Origin: Topomyia yanbarensis
Taxonomy: Eukaryota; Arthropoda; Insecta; Diptera; Culicidae
Length of the DNA stretch: 64,000 nt
NCBI RefSeq assembly: GCF_030247195.1
Contig: NC_080671.1
Coordinates: forward strand, 199,595,125 to 199,659,124
Reading direction: 5' to 3'
Shown: positions 34,827 to 47,072 of the stretch, in pieces
Numbering within the stretch: position 1 is the first letter of the stretch
Layout of the letters: each line of letters begins with the position of its first letter
The notes under the pieces: model-generated
The model's input: the letters and a program-made list of their open reading frames with translations, nothing else
Told to the model about the DNA's origin: nothing
The model's database searches: none
Translations under genes and position numbers: made by a program

Positions 34827-35676
34827 GTACTTCTTTCGGGCCAACCGGTAGGATGCCGTGGTCAGTCCAGCGATTCCGGGTGGAGCGTGGCATACGACGA
34901 CCCATCCCCAGTGCTCTGTCGCAGTCTTCTCGCCTAGTCCCCGGCAGTGGATCTAGCCTACTCCGGCGGAGAGTTTCCCAGCAATGATTGCACTCCCGAT
35001 ACCGATACTCGTTTTTCGTCACGCCATTTCCTCGGGCATGATCTGCGTCACCACTCTATCGACCACGTTCCACGTTCGTTTACATCGCTTGTCATTCTGA
35101 AGACGACATTATCCGGGTTGATATCCGGTCCTCCCGTTTTTAGCATCTCCCTGTGCGGTGCTTCGAAACTCGAACATTTCAAGATCACATGCTCCGGTAT
35201 CTCCTCGACGTTCTCACACTCCGAGCACAACAGTGATGTTGCATGCCCGAAGCAATGAAGATACTTCCTGAAGCAGGCGTGGCCCAACAGAAACTGTGTC
35301 AAGTGGAAGTTCACCTCTCCATGCTTTCTATTGACCCACGTCATCAGTAGGTCCACCTTCCCTTCTTCGTATTGTCCAACTCCTGCTGCCACCTCACCAT
35401 CGAATCTATTCTCACCCTCTTCCTAACGTTTCTGGTGTTTCTCTGACTTTAGCACTCGATATCCTCCACCAGAGGGATGCACATGGAGGTTAACCCGGCG
35501 ATAAAATATACTGCCTCCGGCGATAGTGTTCTGTACGCGCTCGCGACTCGTATGGCCATTAGCTGGAACGTCCTCGTCAGCTTTTCGCGATTCCGCGTAG
35601 TTTTCTGAACCGCACCCCAGGCGGGAGCCCCATATCACGGTATCGATGACAAGACAATTAATAGCAGACGTCTCGT
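34827..35676 (-). pseudogene. R1-type LINE fragment, copy 2 of the 944-bp duplication
   Basis: Same content as the copy at 28913: RT thumb (YGAPAWG), HLTQFLLGHACFRKYLHCF and a CX2C knuckle, with the same disabling shifts. On the minus strand its upstream continuation is the R1 block at 38221-39260. Removing the 2.5-kb TIR element and one copy of its 4-bp duplication joins the frame so that a conserved R1 block (GGPRSS..RRLL) reads through. This shows both pieces belong to one element. Confidence 0.83.
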
Positions 35677-38220
35677 CTGCCCTTTTATGCAATTGTGACG
35701 TTAGCGCCAAAAGGAATTTTTGTCGGGGAATCAATTTTTGCGTTTCGTGTTGTTTTCAAAAGCACGATTAACGTTTCAACTATCTATTCTGTACAAAATG
35801 TGTACAATCCATCGTGGATAAGAGCCAATTTTAACTAACGTCACTTTTGCAAAAAAAAAGGACGATTTCATTTCTGACATACGTATACAAACCAATAGTG
35901 TCGGGTAAAGTGTATTGTGTATTTTCAACCGGCCAGATGTTCGGTTTTGGATTTATGCGGATGTTTTGTGGGTTATGTACGAGGGCCATTTAGTGCATTT
36001 TCATTAATTTTCCAAAGCTTAGCTGCAAGTCTGGCATTATTGGAAAATGTATCAACTATATTATCGTGCATATGAACACTATGAATTCGATTTGGTATCA
36101 TGTAGGCCTTTTCAGGCAACGCGGAAGCGGTTCTGGGCTGGAAGATCTAGTGAATATATCTGTGAAACAATTGTACTTGAAAATACTTGCCATGCGGCAC
36201 TTGAACGATGATCTATGAACAATGCAAACATGTAAAGTAGACCGTCAACAATTTTGACTTTTTTTTTGGAACACTACTAATTCGAATGATAATTGGTAAT
36301 GGTAATCTTATGAAAAATATGAGCTTTTTCCGAAAGTTCTAGTTCACCCACCAGAGGTTTCAAGATTCTATTTTAATATATATTGAAACTCGGAAATAAA
36401 AACTTAAATTCCAATAAAACAAATCGCAGTAACTCTGCGTACCTCAAAACTTACGGTTGCGTAGCTTATTTTGTAACAAATAGCTTTGTTGCAGATCGCA
36501 TATTGATTGGAGGTTCCCCTAAAAAGTTATTTGACTTTGAAGACCAACAAATTTTTCTGAAATTTCCTATGCTAAGCACTTGCGAGGAAGAGAGGCAACA
36601 CATAACTTTATATGAGAATATCTTTTTACTGCAAAATCGGATCAATTTGCAGTCTTCGGCAATGTTGATCCTTACACCTGAAACTATATATCTGCATATT
36701 TTGGAATGCACAAGATGATACTGGCATTTTGTACTGAATTTATTGTTTCTATTGCCTGTTTTTTATATATTTTCACATACAAACTTGAAAACTCTTGTGA
36801 GTAAATTAGAGTTTTCGGAAAAAGCTCATATTTGACAAGTGGTATGTGAATTCAATTACCGTTTGATTTAACAGTGTTACGAATAAAAGTTCAAATTGTT
36901 GCCGGTCTAATGTAAAGTCATACGGACACACGGGGAAACTTTACGAGTTATTCCGGGAATTCCGGATGCCTTCTCATCGGACGAAATTTTAAGCGAATAT
37001 TCCTGTCACGCAGCACATCAAAGTACACCATTCTGACCAAACAATTCCAGTAATTATTCCTGTCATGCGGCACACTAAATTCTGTGATCTGTGAATAATG
37101 CAATGATATTTGAAGACATTTGGATACAGTGTCCCACTTAACGACCGGTCCCGGTAATTCCGGATTCCGCTTCTTTGGTAATTATTTTAGTGAATGCACG
37201 TTCTGTTACACAGCACATCAAAATACATCATGTCGGTTGTCTATGAACTATTCAAGAACATTTCTGAGCATACGGTTATTCAGGTGTTGGTCGTAATCTG
37301 TCCCGTGTGATCTGATGAATTTACATCTGTTTGCATTGTTAGTAGATCGAGTGTGTCGAATAACAGGTGTAGTCAGGTACAAACATTTCATGGGTATGGT
37401 TTATCCATTATGGGTCCACTACGTCTCTCAGATGGTTTCAACATTCCTTTACATATACAATTTATTAATGTTAATTTTATATTAATACCAATCTTTAAGT
37501 TATACTTTGAAAAATTAATAAAACTGGCCTAAATTAGCCTCGGAAATTTCTTATAAATTCGGAACCGGATATCTGAACAGTTTAATTCACACGGTTTATG
37601 AAACTTGAATTACAGAGTTGGTTTGGTTGGAATTAGATTAGAAATCTGCACCGAAATAATGAGAAATAGAACAACAGCGGTCAAAATTTTGAACAAACGT
37701 TTCCTCCAAGAGACGTTCGTACATTATTGTTGTATCAAAAATCCAAGCTGAAAAAGGCTAAGTTCGCTGCTTTACAGAAACATTCTAACTTGCACAGGAA
37801 ACTTCTTTATAAAATATAAATCGTTAAAAAATAAGTTTCTATCGATAAATTGCTGGAATTTGATCGCGCTAAAAAGCTAATTTGAATACCACCCTAGCCT
37901 AATTATAATACCACCCTAGCCATTTACATCACAAAATGGTGCTTATCTAGCTCCTCAATATTACTTATGATACAACAGTTTAATAATAAACTGTTTTGCC
38001 TTGTTAAATACGCATTCCGTGCTATATTGCACCGGTACGTCACTTTGGTAAAAAAAATGGCGTTTACGTTACTTTGTTTTTCACTTTCAAAAGGCCATTT
38101 TGTATAATTTTTGAAAGACTATTACACTAAAAGACGTGGATTTTTGTATAGAACTCAGAAATATGAAAAAATGAAATTTGACCAAAGTGGTGCTAACGTC
38201 ACTTTTGCATACAAGGGCAG
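35677..38220. mobile_element. 2.54-kb TIR element inserted in the R1-type LINE
   Basis: Inward ends are CTGCCCTTTTATGCAA (35677) and CTGCCCTTGTATGCAA (38220), and similarity continues through GTGACGTTAGC for about 33 bp with four mismatches. TCGT is duplicated at 35673-35676 and 38221-38224. A further inverted terminus-like block (TAACGTCACTTTTGCAAA) lies at 35837-35854, so a smaller internal member may be present. The interior holds 'ccggaattccgg'-type and 'cacgcagcacatcaaa' repeats (36950-37230) and a nested TA-flanked MITE. No transposase is recognised. The 4-bp duplication does not settle the superfamily. Confidence 0.68.
36320..36828. mobile_element. 509-bp TA-flanked MITE with internal ORF
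   Basis: Both ends read TGAGCTTTTTCCGAAA inwards, with TA at 36318-36319 and 36829-36830. It contains a 111-codon plus frame (36383-36718, starting MKLGNKNLNSNKTNRSNSAY) that I do not recognise. The frame could be a transposase relic or chance. The TA duplication suggests Tc1/mariner mobilisation. Confidence 0.6.
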
Positions 38221-39260
38221 TCGTGCTGCTTCTCGGGCCGCCAACGTTTGGCATGATCTTCGCTATTGCGTTCGCTGAGTTCGCCGACTTCTTGTGGGCG
38301 TAGTTAACGTTACTGTTCAAGATGTTGAAGTAGCTGCACCTTCATCCAATTTGCAATCGCTAACCGACAACATCTCCGTCTTGTGATGAGCTATCTGCCG
38401 CCTAACCCAGTTCATCTAGTTCTCGATCGCGTCTATTGTCTCCATCACCGATAACTCCAGTATCTTACCCATCACCGTTAGTGACACGTCATCGGCGAAA
38501 CCTACGGCTTTCACTTTACTGGGCAACCGCGGTAGACCCCATCGTACATTTCGTTTCAAAGAGTTGGGCCAATAATGGAGTCCTGAGGAACGCTCGCTGT
38601 GACTCGTATTGGCTTCTGCTCTTCATTCGTCTCGGAGCTTTATCGCCCAGTGGCTTCGCTGGTTTTGGCAGCAACACCAGCACATTGTAAAGTACGCCTT
38701 CATCTAGACACTTCTGCAGCACCATCCTGAACATGTCCAGGTATGCCAGGATCTCAGACGTCAGCACCACATTTAGTATTCCATCCGGACCTTTGATTTC
38801 AGTCGCTCCGATGCTTCTGTGAGCTCATCGTTGGTCACTTGCCGTGTTTGCTCCGTCTTCTTTCGCCAGTAAGCTGGGCGCCGCCTACAGCGTGTCCCCA
38901 GTTTTCGCGGACTGGTGACGTCAAAAGCCGTCGCAGTATTTCTTGTTAGATCAACCGCAACAACGTTCTCGATCCCGCTGTCCGGCCGAACTGCCTTCCG
39001 GTTGTCCTTCTCCGTGCTGCAGCAGGGTTCCGTTGGTCGATACGGTAGTTAATCGTCTGGTGGTCGCTATAGGTACATTTCTCACATACTCTCCAGTCCA
39101 CGTTTGCCGTCAGTAAAGAACTGCAGAATATGACGTCGATGGTAGACTCATTCCCGTCTCTCAGCATTGTGCTAACGGATTCTTCATTGCACTTCATGCA
39201 GGATACACCCTCGTGTGTTAGTGCATTTAGGTTACCACCAATGACTACCAGCTTTGGTTA
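38221..39260 (-). pseudogene. R1-type LINE ORF2 fragment (endonuclease/RT)
   Basis: The minus translation begins at LVVIGGNLNALTHEG (endonuclease, where GGDFNAW is usual). It continues with IDVIFCSSLLTANVDWRV and TYSDHQTINYRI, the catalytic DH region. RT follows with MVLQKCLDEG and LVLLPKPAKPLGD, then after an internal deletion SVPQDSIIGPTL, a stop where tryptophan is usual, NEMYDGVYR and the catalytic VGFADDVSLTVMGK. It ends at AKIMPNVGGPRSS, where the 2.5-kb TIR element is inserted. FADDV and GGPRSS are characteristic of the R1 clade. Several stops, a G-to-D change in PQGS and the deletion make it inactive. It is truncated at the 5' end near 39260. Confidence 0.85.
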
Positions 39261-42200
39261 GAAACCATATCCAATTATTCCTTACAGCCATTGTTACCCT
39301 AAAATAAAAACTGTTTTACTAATTCCGAAATTTTATCTATAGCTATAATGAGATAACAAATAGTCTTTGGGTGTTACACGAGAAGCTCTTTTTTAAGCAG
39401 ATCCGACCCTTACTCTATAAAAGCAGCCGCCCCTCAGGTTAAAAGTGAAACAAGTGAATTATAATCACACGCCGGTAAATTATTGGTACCGATTGGGGAT
39501 GATTTTTTCGCATATTTATATTACGGCCAATTTTCTCCCCCATTGCTTACTTCACCGCCTCTACTGCGGCGTTTCGAGATATTAATTAGGACCTGTTTAT
39601 CTTAGTCCTTGAAAAAAAACCTTCATTGAGGTCGGCAGCATCGGCTTTTGGAATTTTGCTGTGCGGTGCAATAAGCTGATTAATAGAGCCCGTTAATATA
39701 TGCATTGGTGACAGTTGGGCAAAAGAGAAACTGATGCTTTACAGGGTGCGGTAAAATTTTTCGTAATTTTTTCTCGATGTGGTGCTCAAATTTGACATAT
39801 GCTCAAATGAGCCCCCTGTGACAATTTATACTTTATACAAATGCAGAAAGATTAATTAAAATCGGTTCACGCGTAGTTCCACAATGAAATTATATACATC
39901 GCGATGTACGAAAAGAGGATTTTTTGAAGCAAGAATATCGACCGCTGTGGATCGCAAAAACATTGAAAATATCAATTCAAATCATTTACTACTCGATTAA
40001 ATGGTATAATGAACTTGAACATTTAAAGTATCGTCCAGGATGAAACAGAAAAAAATGCGAGTACCTCTAGAAACCGTACAAAACTTCACCAAAGGATAAA
40101 TCGAAATTCTAAGCGTCAACAATTTACCTAAGCGTTGAAGAGTGTGTATTAAAGTTAATAGAAGATGTTTTGAGAGCTTGATGTAAATATTCAAAACATT
40201 GTAATGTACCTACTTACAAGTAATCGAGTAATGCCTAAAACATTATGATCATGAATACTTTTCCCCACCCTTTAACGGGTCCGAAGTGAAGAACTAGCAT
40301 ATAATTTTTACCTAACCTAATTTGTAGGGTATACGAAAACGAAAGAATAAAGTAAACAGGAAAAAACAAAATCGTCTTAGATCTGGTATTCAAAAAAACA
40401 TATTTTGAGTAAAAGTTATTTTAACAACGGTTACACGTTGATAATTTCTGTCTCACTACATCAGACTTGCACAAATTAGGCACCTGCTGTATTCAGTAAA
40501 CAAGAAAAAAAATAGTTCAATATACTCCTCCCCTTCCACCGAAATAAAAAAGTGAAAAAAGTGAAGAGTTTCACGCATCACAAAATGCCTACCTCTCATG
40601 AATAATAATGTGAGAAATTCTCGTAACATTCTTGGTTTCCGACGAAGAAGAACCAACAATGAACCGACTGTTCCCAAATCCATCATCGTTCCTTTTGAAG
40701 CGCTTTACGACTCACTGATTTATGTGGGGCAAATTGAAATATGTGTCTAATGCATATTCACCAGCCACTCCGCCGCACCGTCACCCAATCGGGTTGAGGC
40801 TGAATTTTCGCTACCGTTTGTACAAGTGGCCAGCTAACTGTTTTCCGCATTCTAATGCCCCAGTGGGTAGTAAATTTCACCGAGAATGATATAATCTAAG
40901 CCGCTTTGCGAGCCTGCGTCAGATTGTCGATTGTCACAATTTGTGCCAGCGCGGCCGGACACACTGACCCGATCTTGACAGAATTCCGTCCGTCACCGTT
41001 CATCAGACAGTGAGGAGATGATATCGGCTGGGGAGCTGCGTGCCGGTAGCATTCCCGGTAGCAGTGGGTAGTTGGTTCAGCTGTCCATCCGTGTTCAAGA
41101 TCGTGTAAATTTATCGCTGTCGGAGATTTGTTTGTCTTCTTACCTTCAAACTCAAATGCTGCTGGTTTGCGGATTCAATGGTTGGAAAGAATTGGCTCCC
41201 CATCGTAACAAAAAAAAAAGGTGCTGCAAAAAGGTCTGCAGCCCAAGTGCGGTTGCCTCCGGGCCATTCGGTGCACTTTATATGCGGTAGCGTAGTAGTC
41301 TCCCCATTTTTTACTATAGGGGATGTGGGGGAAACTGATAGGCAGTGGAGCGAACTGTGGCCAACAACAAAGCCACAAAAGAAACTGTGGTTGAACGCGA
41401 AAATGGCAATTTGCATAAATTGGTGTGTCATTTGCTTCGATCGACAGATTCACAGACCTTTAGGTTCGCAACACGCCGGACAACCTCGCTGTCGAGACAA
41501 TAACCGGTGAATAACGGGAAACTTGTTAAATGCATACCGATTGATTGGTAAATTACGGTTGTAGCTCGGAAATTTGGCCTTTAGGGAAGGCTTTCCGATT
41601 GTGTTTACCAGTTTATTCGAAAATGAAAACAGGTGATATCTGTTCAAATACGTAGCTTCTATCCAAATATCTAGGCTTGTTCATCTAAATGCGCCACCTG
41701 ATATTAGAAATGATTAGGACAACAAACTGAATAATGAACATCTATATTTTAATCATTCGGATTGCTAATTTAAAAGCTAAGCTTGTTTGTTCATTCACGT
41801 GATATTCCTATATCCTCTAATTTCACTGCATTTGGCCTGTTGTACTTGTATTTTTTTGATGACATAAGGATGGACGATAAAATTTAAATACTGCGGAAAC
41901 AGATTAGAAAAACTTGCAATACGTCATAGAATATCCACGCGAAATCCGAATCAAATCTATTGGAATTATTTTAAGATTAAACCATTGTTATTCTGAAAGT
42001 TATGATAACAGTGCTATCTTGGGCTACCCGTCGAACTGAACCTTCAATCACGTGAACCTTGACGTATTTGTTGTGATCTTTAGAACGCGAGATTAAGTTG
42101 TAACAGAATCTTTCAAATATTTTAATTTTTTTGTGGGTAAAAAAACGAGACTGAAGCGCGAACGATTCCGGTTATTTTGCAAGCTCAACTAATATTCACC

Positions 42201-42645
42201 GCTTTCTACAGTGGTCCCCCTATAGGCCAATAATACAAAAAAAATATTTCGGCAAACGCGTGTTTTCATCTTGCGATTATATGGTTTTAGATGTATGTTT
42301 TATTGTTTCAAACTTGATTTTGCTAATAATGAACTGATTTTTTAGTAAATAGAAGAATGCATAGGGTGGTTCGTTATTTACCGATAACTTAAATAATATT
42401 GATATTTGTTGATGCTCGTCAGATTTTTTTTGTCGAATTATAGTTATCAATATTTGTATTTTTATTGGACAACGTTTAACTAAAAATATTGAACTTGACT
42501 TAAACTAACTTTTCCTTTCACTTAAACTAGGATGCGCAAATTTGCGCCCAGAATACCTAGAGGATCTAAGATATTGTATATGTTTGACGAGATAATACAA
42601 GACGAAAAAAATATTTCGCGGTTTAAAATTATATTGTTTTTTTAT
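39261..42645. other. About 3.4 kb without recognised repeats or genes
   Basis: Positions 40740-41470 are more balanced in base composition than the rest and hold overlapping 100-codon frames on both strands, none with a known domain. This could be an exon-free regulatory region of the host intron or an unrecognised repeat. Confidence 0.35.
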
Positions 42646-42647
42646 TA

Positions 42648-45409
42648 GGGGAGCCCGGGGGCTAGTTGGCGGTTGAGGTAAGTTGGCGGAAGCCCCTTTT
42701 CTTCGTTTCTATTAAACATAAAGCGTTGCCTCTCGTTGTGTACCTCAAGTAATGTGAAACACATGATCCGATGTGTTTTTGTTGCAAAACATTTTGTTGC
42801 ATGCAATTGTCGGTAATGATAAATATACAACATTTGCTGCATTTAGACGAGTTTGATTGCATGTTACATGTGTTTTTCTATTCTACTTCATTAGTCTGTT
42901 TCTTTTGTGCATCTATTAGTTTGCTTTTCCATTATTTATGTATACCAAAATAGTATTGTTCAATTTATACACTTCTAGTCAAGCTCTTTGCATCTTTTTT
43001 CTTTATTCAGCATGTTATGATTCCTTTTATTAGTATATCTCTACTATACGCTATCTATACTCATATAGGTACAAACGCTCGAGGCCTTCGCGATAATACT
43101 GGCCTGGCCACGGGTGCGACCATGCAGTTGCAATAATTCACATATACTTGCGCCCGCGATTTCGCCTACATGAAAACACCCCGGTAGTTAAGTAAACGTG
43201 GCATTTTTAAACTTCCAAACGCGGTCTCAAACATTAACCCACACCTCGCGCGATCATGAAACGGTCTGGACTAATGCCTTCAGTTGAACCAATCAAAAAA
43301 GTGACGCTCATATTCACTAAACAACACGTTCCATGGTGACTTGACCTGGAACTCAAGTTTCCCCATAGGGAAACAGACTACCATCTGTACCATACACTAA
43401 AAATTAAGCATCAGATTCACGGTCCGCGCGCGATCAAGCAAGAATGCATGCTACATCATTATAAAATCAAAATTATACACGCTAAGTCACACACACGTGA
43501 CAATCACGTTAATATACAAATGCTTGAGCCCTTCGCGATCATTTCCGGCACCTACACCCGCGATCTCGTAAACATGATAACATCTCGGTGATAAAGTGAA
43601 TGTCTCAGCTCCTATAAATTTTCAAGCGCGGTCTCAAGCATGAACCTAAACACTCCCATACTCGCACGATCATGAATCGGTCACTTCCGGATGTTTCTAT
43701 CCTTGATATCAGCAGACCAGGTGCATGCCTTCAATTGGATCAATTAAAAAAAGAAAGCTCTCATATCCACTGGACACCACGTTACATGGTGACATGACCG
43801 AGGACTCAAGTGATATGGGGTAACTTACTCCCTGTCAGAATGTGAATTGTACACCAAAAACCAACTATCAGAATGAAGGTCCGCATGACCATCCAAGAAC
43901 GCACGCGTATATAGGAAATGCCACACGGTTACAAAATCCAGTCTTGTACACGCGAAGTCACATAAACGCGAGCACACGTGACAAACACGTTAGCAAACGA
44001 ACGCTTAAGCACTTCGCGATTAACAACGCACACCTACGTTCGCGATCGCGCAAACTTAGTAACATCCCGGTAATAAGGAGAACGTTTTAGAACTCACGAA
44101 GTTTCAAACGCTGTCTCAAACACGAAGCTATAAACGTCCATTTTCGTGCGCTCATGAATCTGTCACGTCCTGAAACCATTACTCGTTCAACGCGTTCCAT
44201 GGCGGCGTCACCGGGCACTCTAGTGATATCGAGGATCTCACACTCTTTTAGCATCTTAGCAGTACACCAAAAAATAAAGTATTAGATTCACGGTCCGCGC
44301 GCGATTATCCAAGAACACATGCGAATATGCGAAAGGCACACGGTTATAGAATGGAATTCATACACGCGAAGTTACATACACGTTAGCACACGCGACATAC
44401 AAACGCACACGCAATCGAACACGTTAACGTACAAATGCTCGAGCTCTTCGCGATGATATACGCAATCGCGAGTCCCTACGCCCGCACATACCTGAACCGT
44501 ACAATGAATGTCTCATTCAGAATCACGGCCCGCTACAATTGGCCTAATGCAGTGTTTTAGTGGGCGACATTGCCTGTCTCGTCTGCAAATTGTAGTATGT
44601 GATTCTGACGGGGAGCCCTTCCGAGAACCTAGCTCTACAGTAGGACAACTCTCGAAAAAAAACATTTTGTTTTGTTGAAATTGTGGGCAATATTGTGTTT
44701 TCGAGCATACCAAGTTAATGATTATATTTTTCGATAGCGCGTGAAAAGAGCTTTCAATATCCGTATAGATATTACATCCATCCACAAACAAAAGTTATTT
44801 TTTAAATAGTTTTTAATAAAATATGCGGTTGGGGTAAGTTGGCGGTGTTGCACGCGGGGCAAGTTGGCGGTACTATTTACAGTGTAAAAAAGTCATCAAA
44901 AATTTTTATTTGTGGAATTCACTCCAAAGTAAGAAATTCTTCTTCTTGTGTATCTTGCCAATGCAGGAGACATTTATTCCGGCCAATTGCACGAAAAATT
45001 TAGAAAATTTGCTTTTGAATAGGGAGTAAGCGTCAAAGTCAAAGTGCTGGGGTATTGAAACTGAAATATAATAGCAAATGTCGGTTAATATGCAGTTTTC
45101 TCGAAAAGACATTCAGTACGTTCCAAAAGGACCCTTGAGGTAATTGAATCTCCATTTGATTGCTTAGTTTTTGGCATATCCTCACATACCGCCAACTTAC
45201 CCCGGGGCCGGGGTAAGTTGGCGGGTTTTTCGCATCACATATTTTTTTCTCTAAAAAAGGAGACTATGCATAAAACACTTTCAAAAAAATTAAAGATGTT
45301 GCAAACAGTCTGCTCTTTCATGCCGCGTGTTCTATTTTGCAAGATCTACCTACATCAAAGCGGTAAAAATTGAAAACTGAAAACACCGCCAACTAGCCCC
45401 GGTCTCCCC
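42648..45409. mobile_element. 2.76-kb TA-flanked TIR element carrying a satellite
   Basis: Left end GGGGAGCCCGGGGGCTAG and right end GGGGAGACCGGGGCTAG (read inwards) continue into TTGGCGG. TA sits at 42646-42647 and 45410-45411. A motif GGGGTAAGTTGGCGG recurs in variants near 42676, 44832, 44860, 45190 (inverted), 45212 and 45387 (inverted). No transposase frame is visible. The middle is filled by a tandem repeat listed separately. Confidence 0.72.
43070..44490 (+). repeat. Degenerate ~440-480-bp tandem repeat
   Basis: The block 'caaa(c/t)gct(c/t)gag.ccttcgcgat' recurs at about 43074, 43518, 43998 and 44434 (spacing 444, 480, 436). Co-repeating blocks are 'cgcggtctcaaacat', 'catgaatcggtca', 'ttccatggtgac', 'cactaaaaattaagcatcagattcacggtccgcgcgcga' and 'cacacgcgaagtcaca'. 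Units are diverged and rich in CGCGA/TCGCG. I see no coding potential. Confidence 0.8.
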
Positions 45410-45411
45410 TA

Positions 45412-46612
45412 CTTCAGATCTTGAAATTATATAGCTTGATCATTACTTTCCCAAAATTTATTTTGGATCGGATCATTATAACCTGAGTTATACTAATTTA
45501 TTGGACGCTACTTTTTGAAACACATGTCGGCACAGAATGTTCGATATACGAGGCAAACGGCTCTTTCCACTTCGTACCACAATGATGTTCTCGTATACGG
45601 ATTTTTTGAAAAAGCCCGTTGCGATTTACAAATAAATTTGAAATCATAAACTATTACTCCTTTTTAAAATAATTGGTATCCTAAAGAGGGTATTTTTATT
45701 TATTTATTTTTTAATCTATTTGTATTCATAAAATGTAGTTTTAGGAAAAAAATTCACCATTATTTTTAATTTTGAAGTGAACTTGCCATTATAATCACGA
45801 ACAACATTCCAAAATTGAAGATTGGTCTGTAAGTTGATTCACGAGATCACGAGATATCATGCTTACTGGTAACGATATCAAAATATTGACGATCGTTGCA
45901 GTTTCGAGAATTTTCAATGAAAAATCATAAAAAAAATTCACAAGCGCATCGAAACATGTACTATTTGATTCTCTAAAACAATGTTAGAGCAAAAATAATA
46001 ATAATTAAATGTGAATGATTAGTGTAATAAGAAAGGCTATATATCACTGTTAAAAAAAGAGAGAAAAAAGAAAAAAAAAACTGTTAGGTGGATACAGTCA
46101 ATTTTTTAATGTGAAATTCAGATTTAGCGACCGAAAATTCACAAAAGAAATGTAGTTTTGTATCGATATTTGTATTGCATTTATTTATGACCGCCTCTCT
46201 TAAGGACTTTACCACAATAGATCTAAATACTAGTGGCAGTGGTTCGTCTCCAACAAAAAAAGGACTGGAACCACTGTGCATTCCTGTCTAGTCTGATACT
46301 GGAACTGCTATAAGAGTGCCATGTGTACTAAAAATATTTAGCGGTTACTTTGAGAAAAAATATTGAACGCATTTCCCGAAATTTGTCCTAAAGCATAGTA
46401 CAACGTATCAAATCAACATTTTGCTTGAAATTACCTTCAATTTGATATCAGTATCATTAACATCGATCAAGCCGTTTGTAGTAAATAGGCACAGCAAAAC
46501 GACACCGTTCTCTTTCAATCCGGGACAACAACTGCAAAAAACATGTAGACTTTGCGCGTTAATATCTCTCAAATGAATCATTACATAATAACGAAAAAAT
46601 TACATATCTATA
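45412..46612. other. AT-rich sequence before a LINE
   Basis: Nothing was identified apart from low-complexity runs (45700, 46055-46085). A short 'agaaaggctata' at 46030 resembles the start of the dispersed Aedes-type repeat but is not followed by it. Some of 46140-46600 might be 5' sequence of the downstream LINE. Confidence 0.35.
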
Positions 46613-46615
46613 GTA

Positions 46616-47072
46616 GGATAAGGCTAGAAGGCGTAAAAAGAAACAAATATTTAGAAACCGGAATACTAATATTAAAAACAACAACAACAACAATATTTTT
46701 CCACCTGATCGGAGACCCCCTGCAACAATAAACGATCGTTATTATGGCCCGCCGGCCAATTTTTCCAATCGTAACTTTTTTAATCGTGCCAGTAGCTCCA
46801 GTCATAACCAAAACCGTCATCCAAATCATAGCTGCAACACGAATTTTCTACCACCGGATAGAGTGCTTCTTGCAGCAGCCAAGGATCGTTTTTCTGGCCT
46901 ACCTACAAATTATATTCCATCGATTCAATTTACACGAGGCGAGATTTTGAATCCCTACCCAGCACGTGACACATCAAGATCATCGCAACAATTAAATGCA
47001 GTAAATACGGAATGTTCGCCATCATCATCACCGTGTGAGGCATGCCGCTTTCAACATTCGTGTTTTCGGTAG
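46616..47072 (+). CDS. LINE ORF1 C-terminal fragment
   Basis: Open from just after a stop at about 46613 to the TAG at 47070-47072, with no in-frame ATG at the start, so the 5' part is missing. The product begins with a basic stretch (ARRRKKK), then an Asn/Pro-rich low-complexity segment (NIKNNNNNNIFPPDRRPP). It ends in a short cysteine-containing tail (CSPSSSPCEACRFQHSCFR). In LINEs of this group ORF1 is an RNA-binding gag-like protein, and the cysteine tail may be a relic of a knuckle. It overlaps the start of ORF2 by 31 bp in another frame. Confidence 0.6.

Noticed and set aside
28913..35770. 944-bp direct repeats flanking a 5-kb interior, read as an LTR retrotransposon
   Set aside because: The repeats contain R1-type RT sequence and part of a DNA element, not TG..CA LTRs. 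No primer-binding site or polypurine tract is seen, and the interior encodes a LINE protein.
41072..41510. Overlapping ~100-codon frames on both strands in a GC-balanced region
   Set aside because: Neither strand shows a known motif, and similar length on both strands suggests composition rather than coding.
43070..44490. CRISPR-like or regulatory array
   Set aside because: Units are 440-480 bp and diverged throughout, with no short constant repeat and unique spacers. It is a degenerate satellite in a eukaryotic TE.
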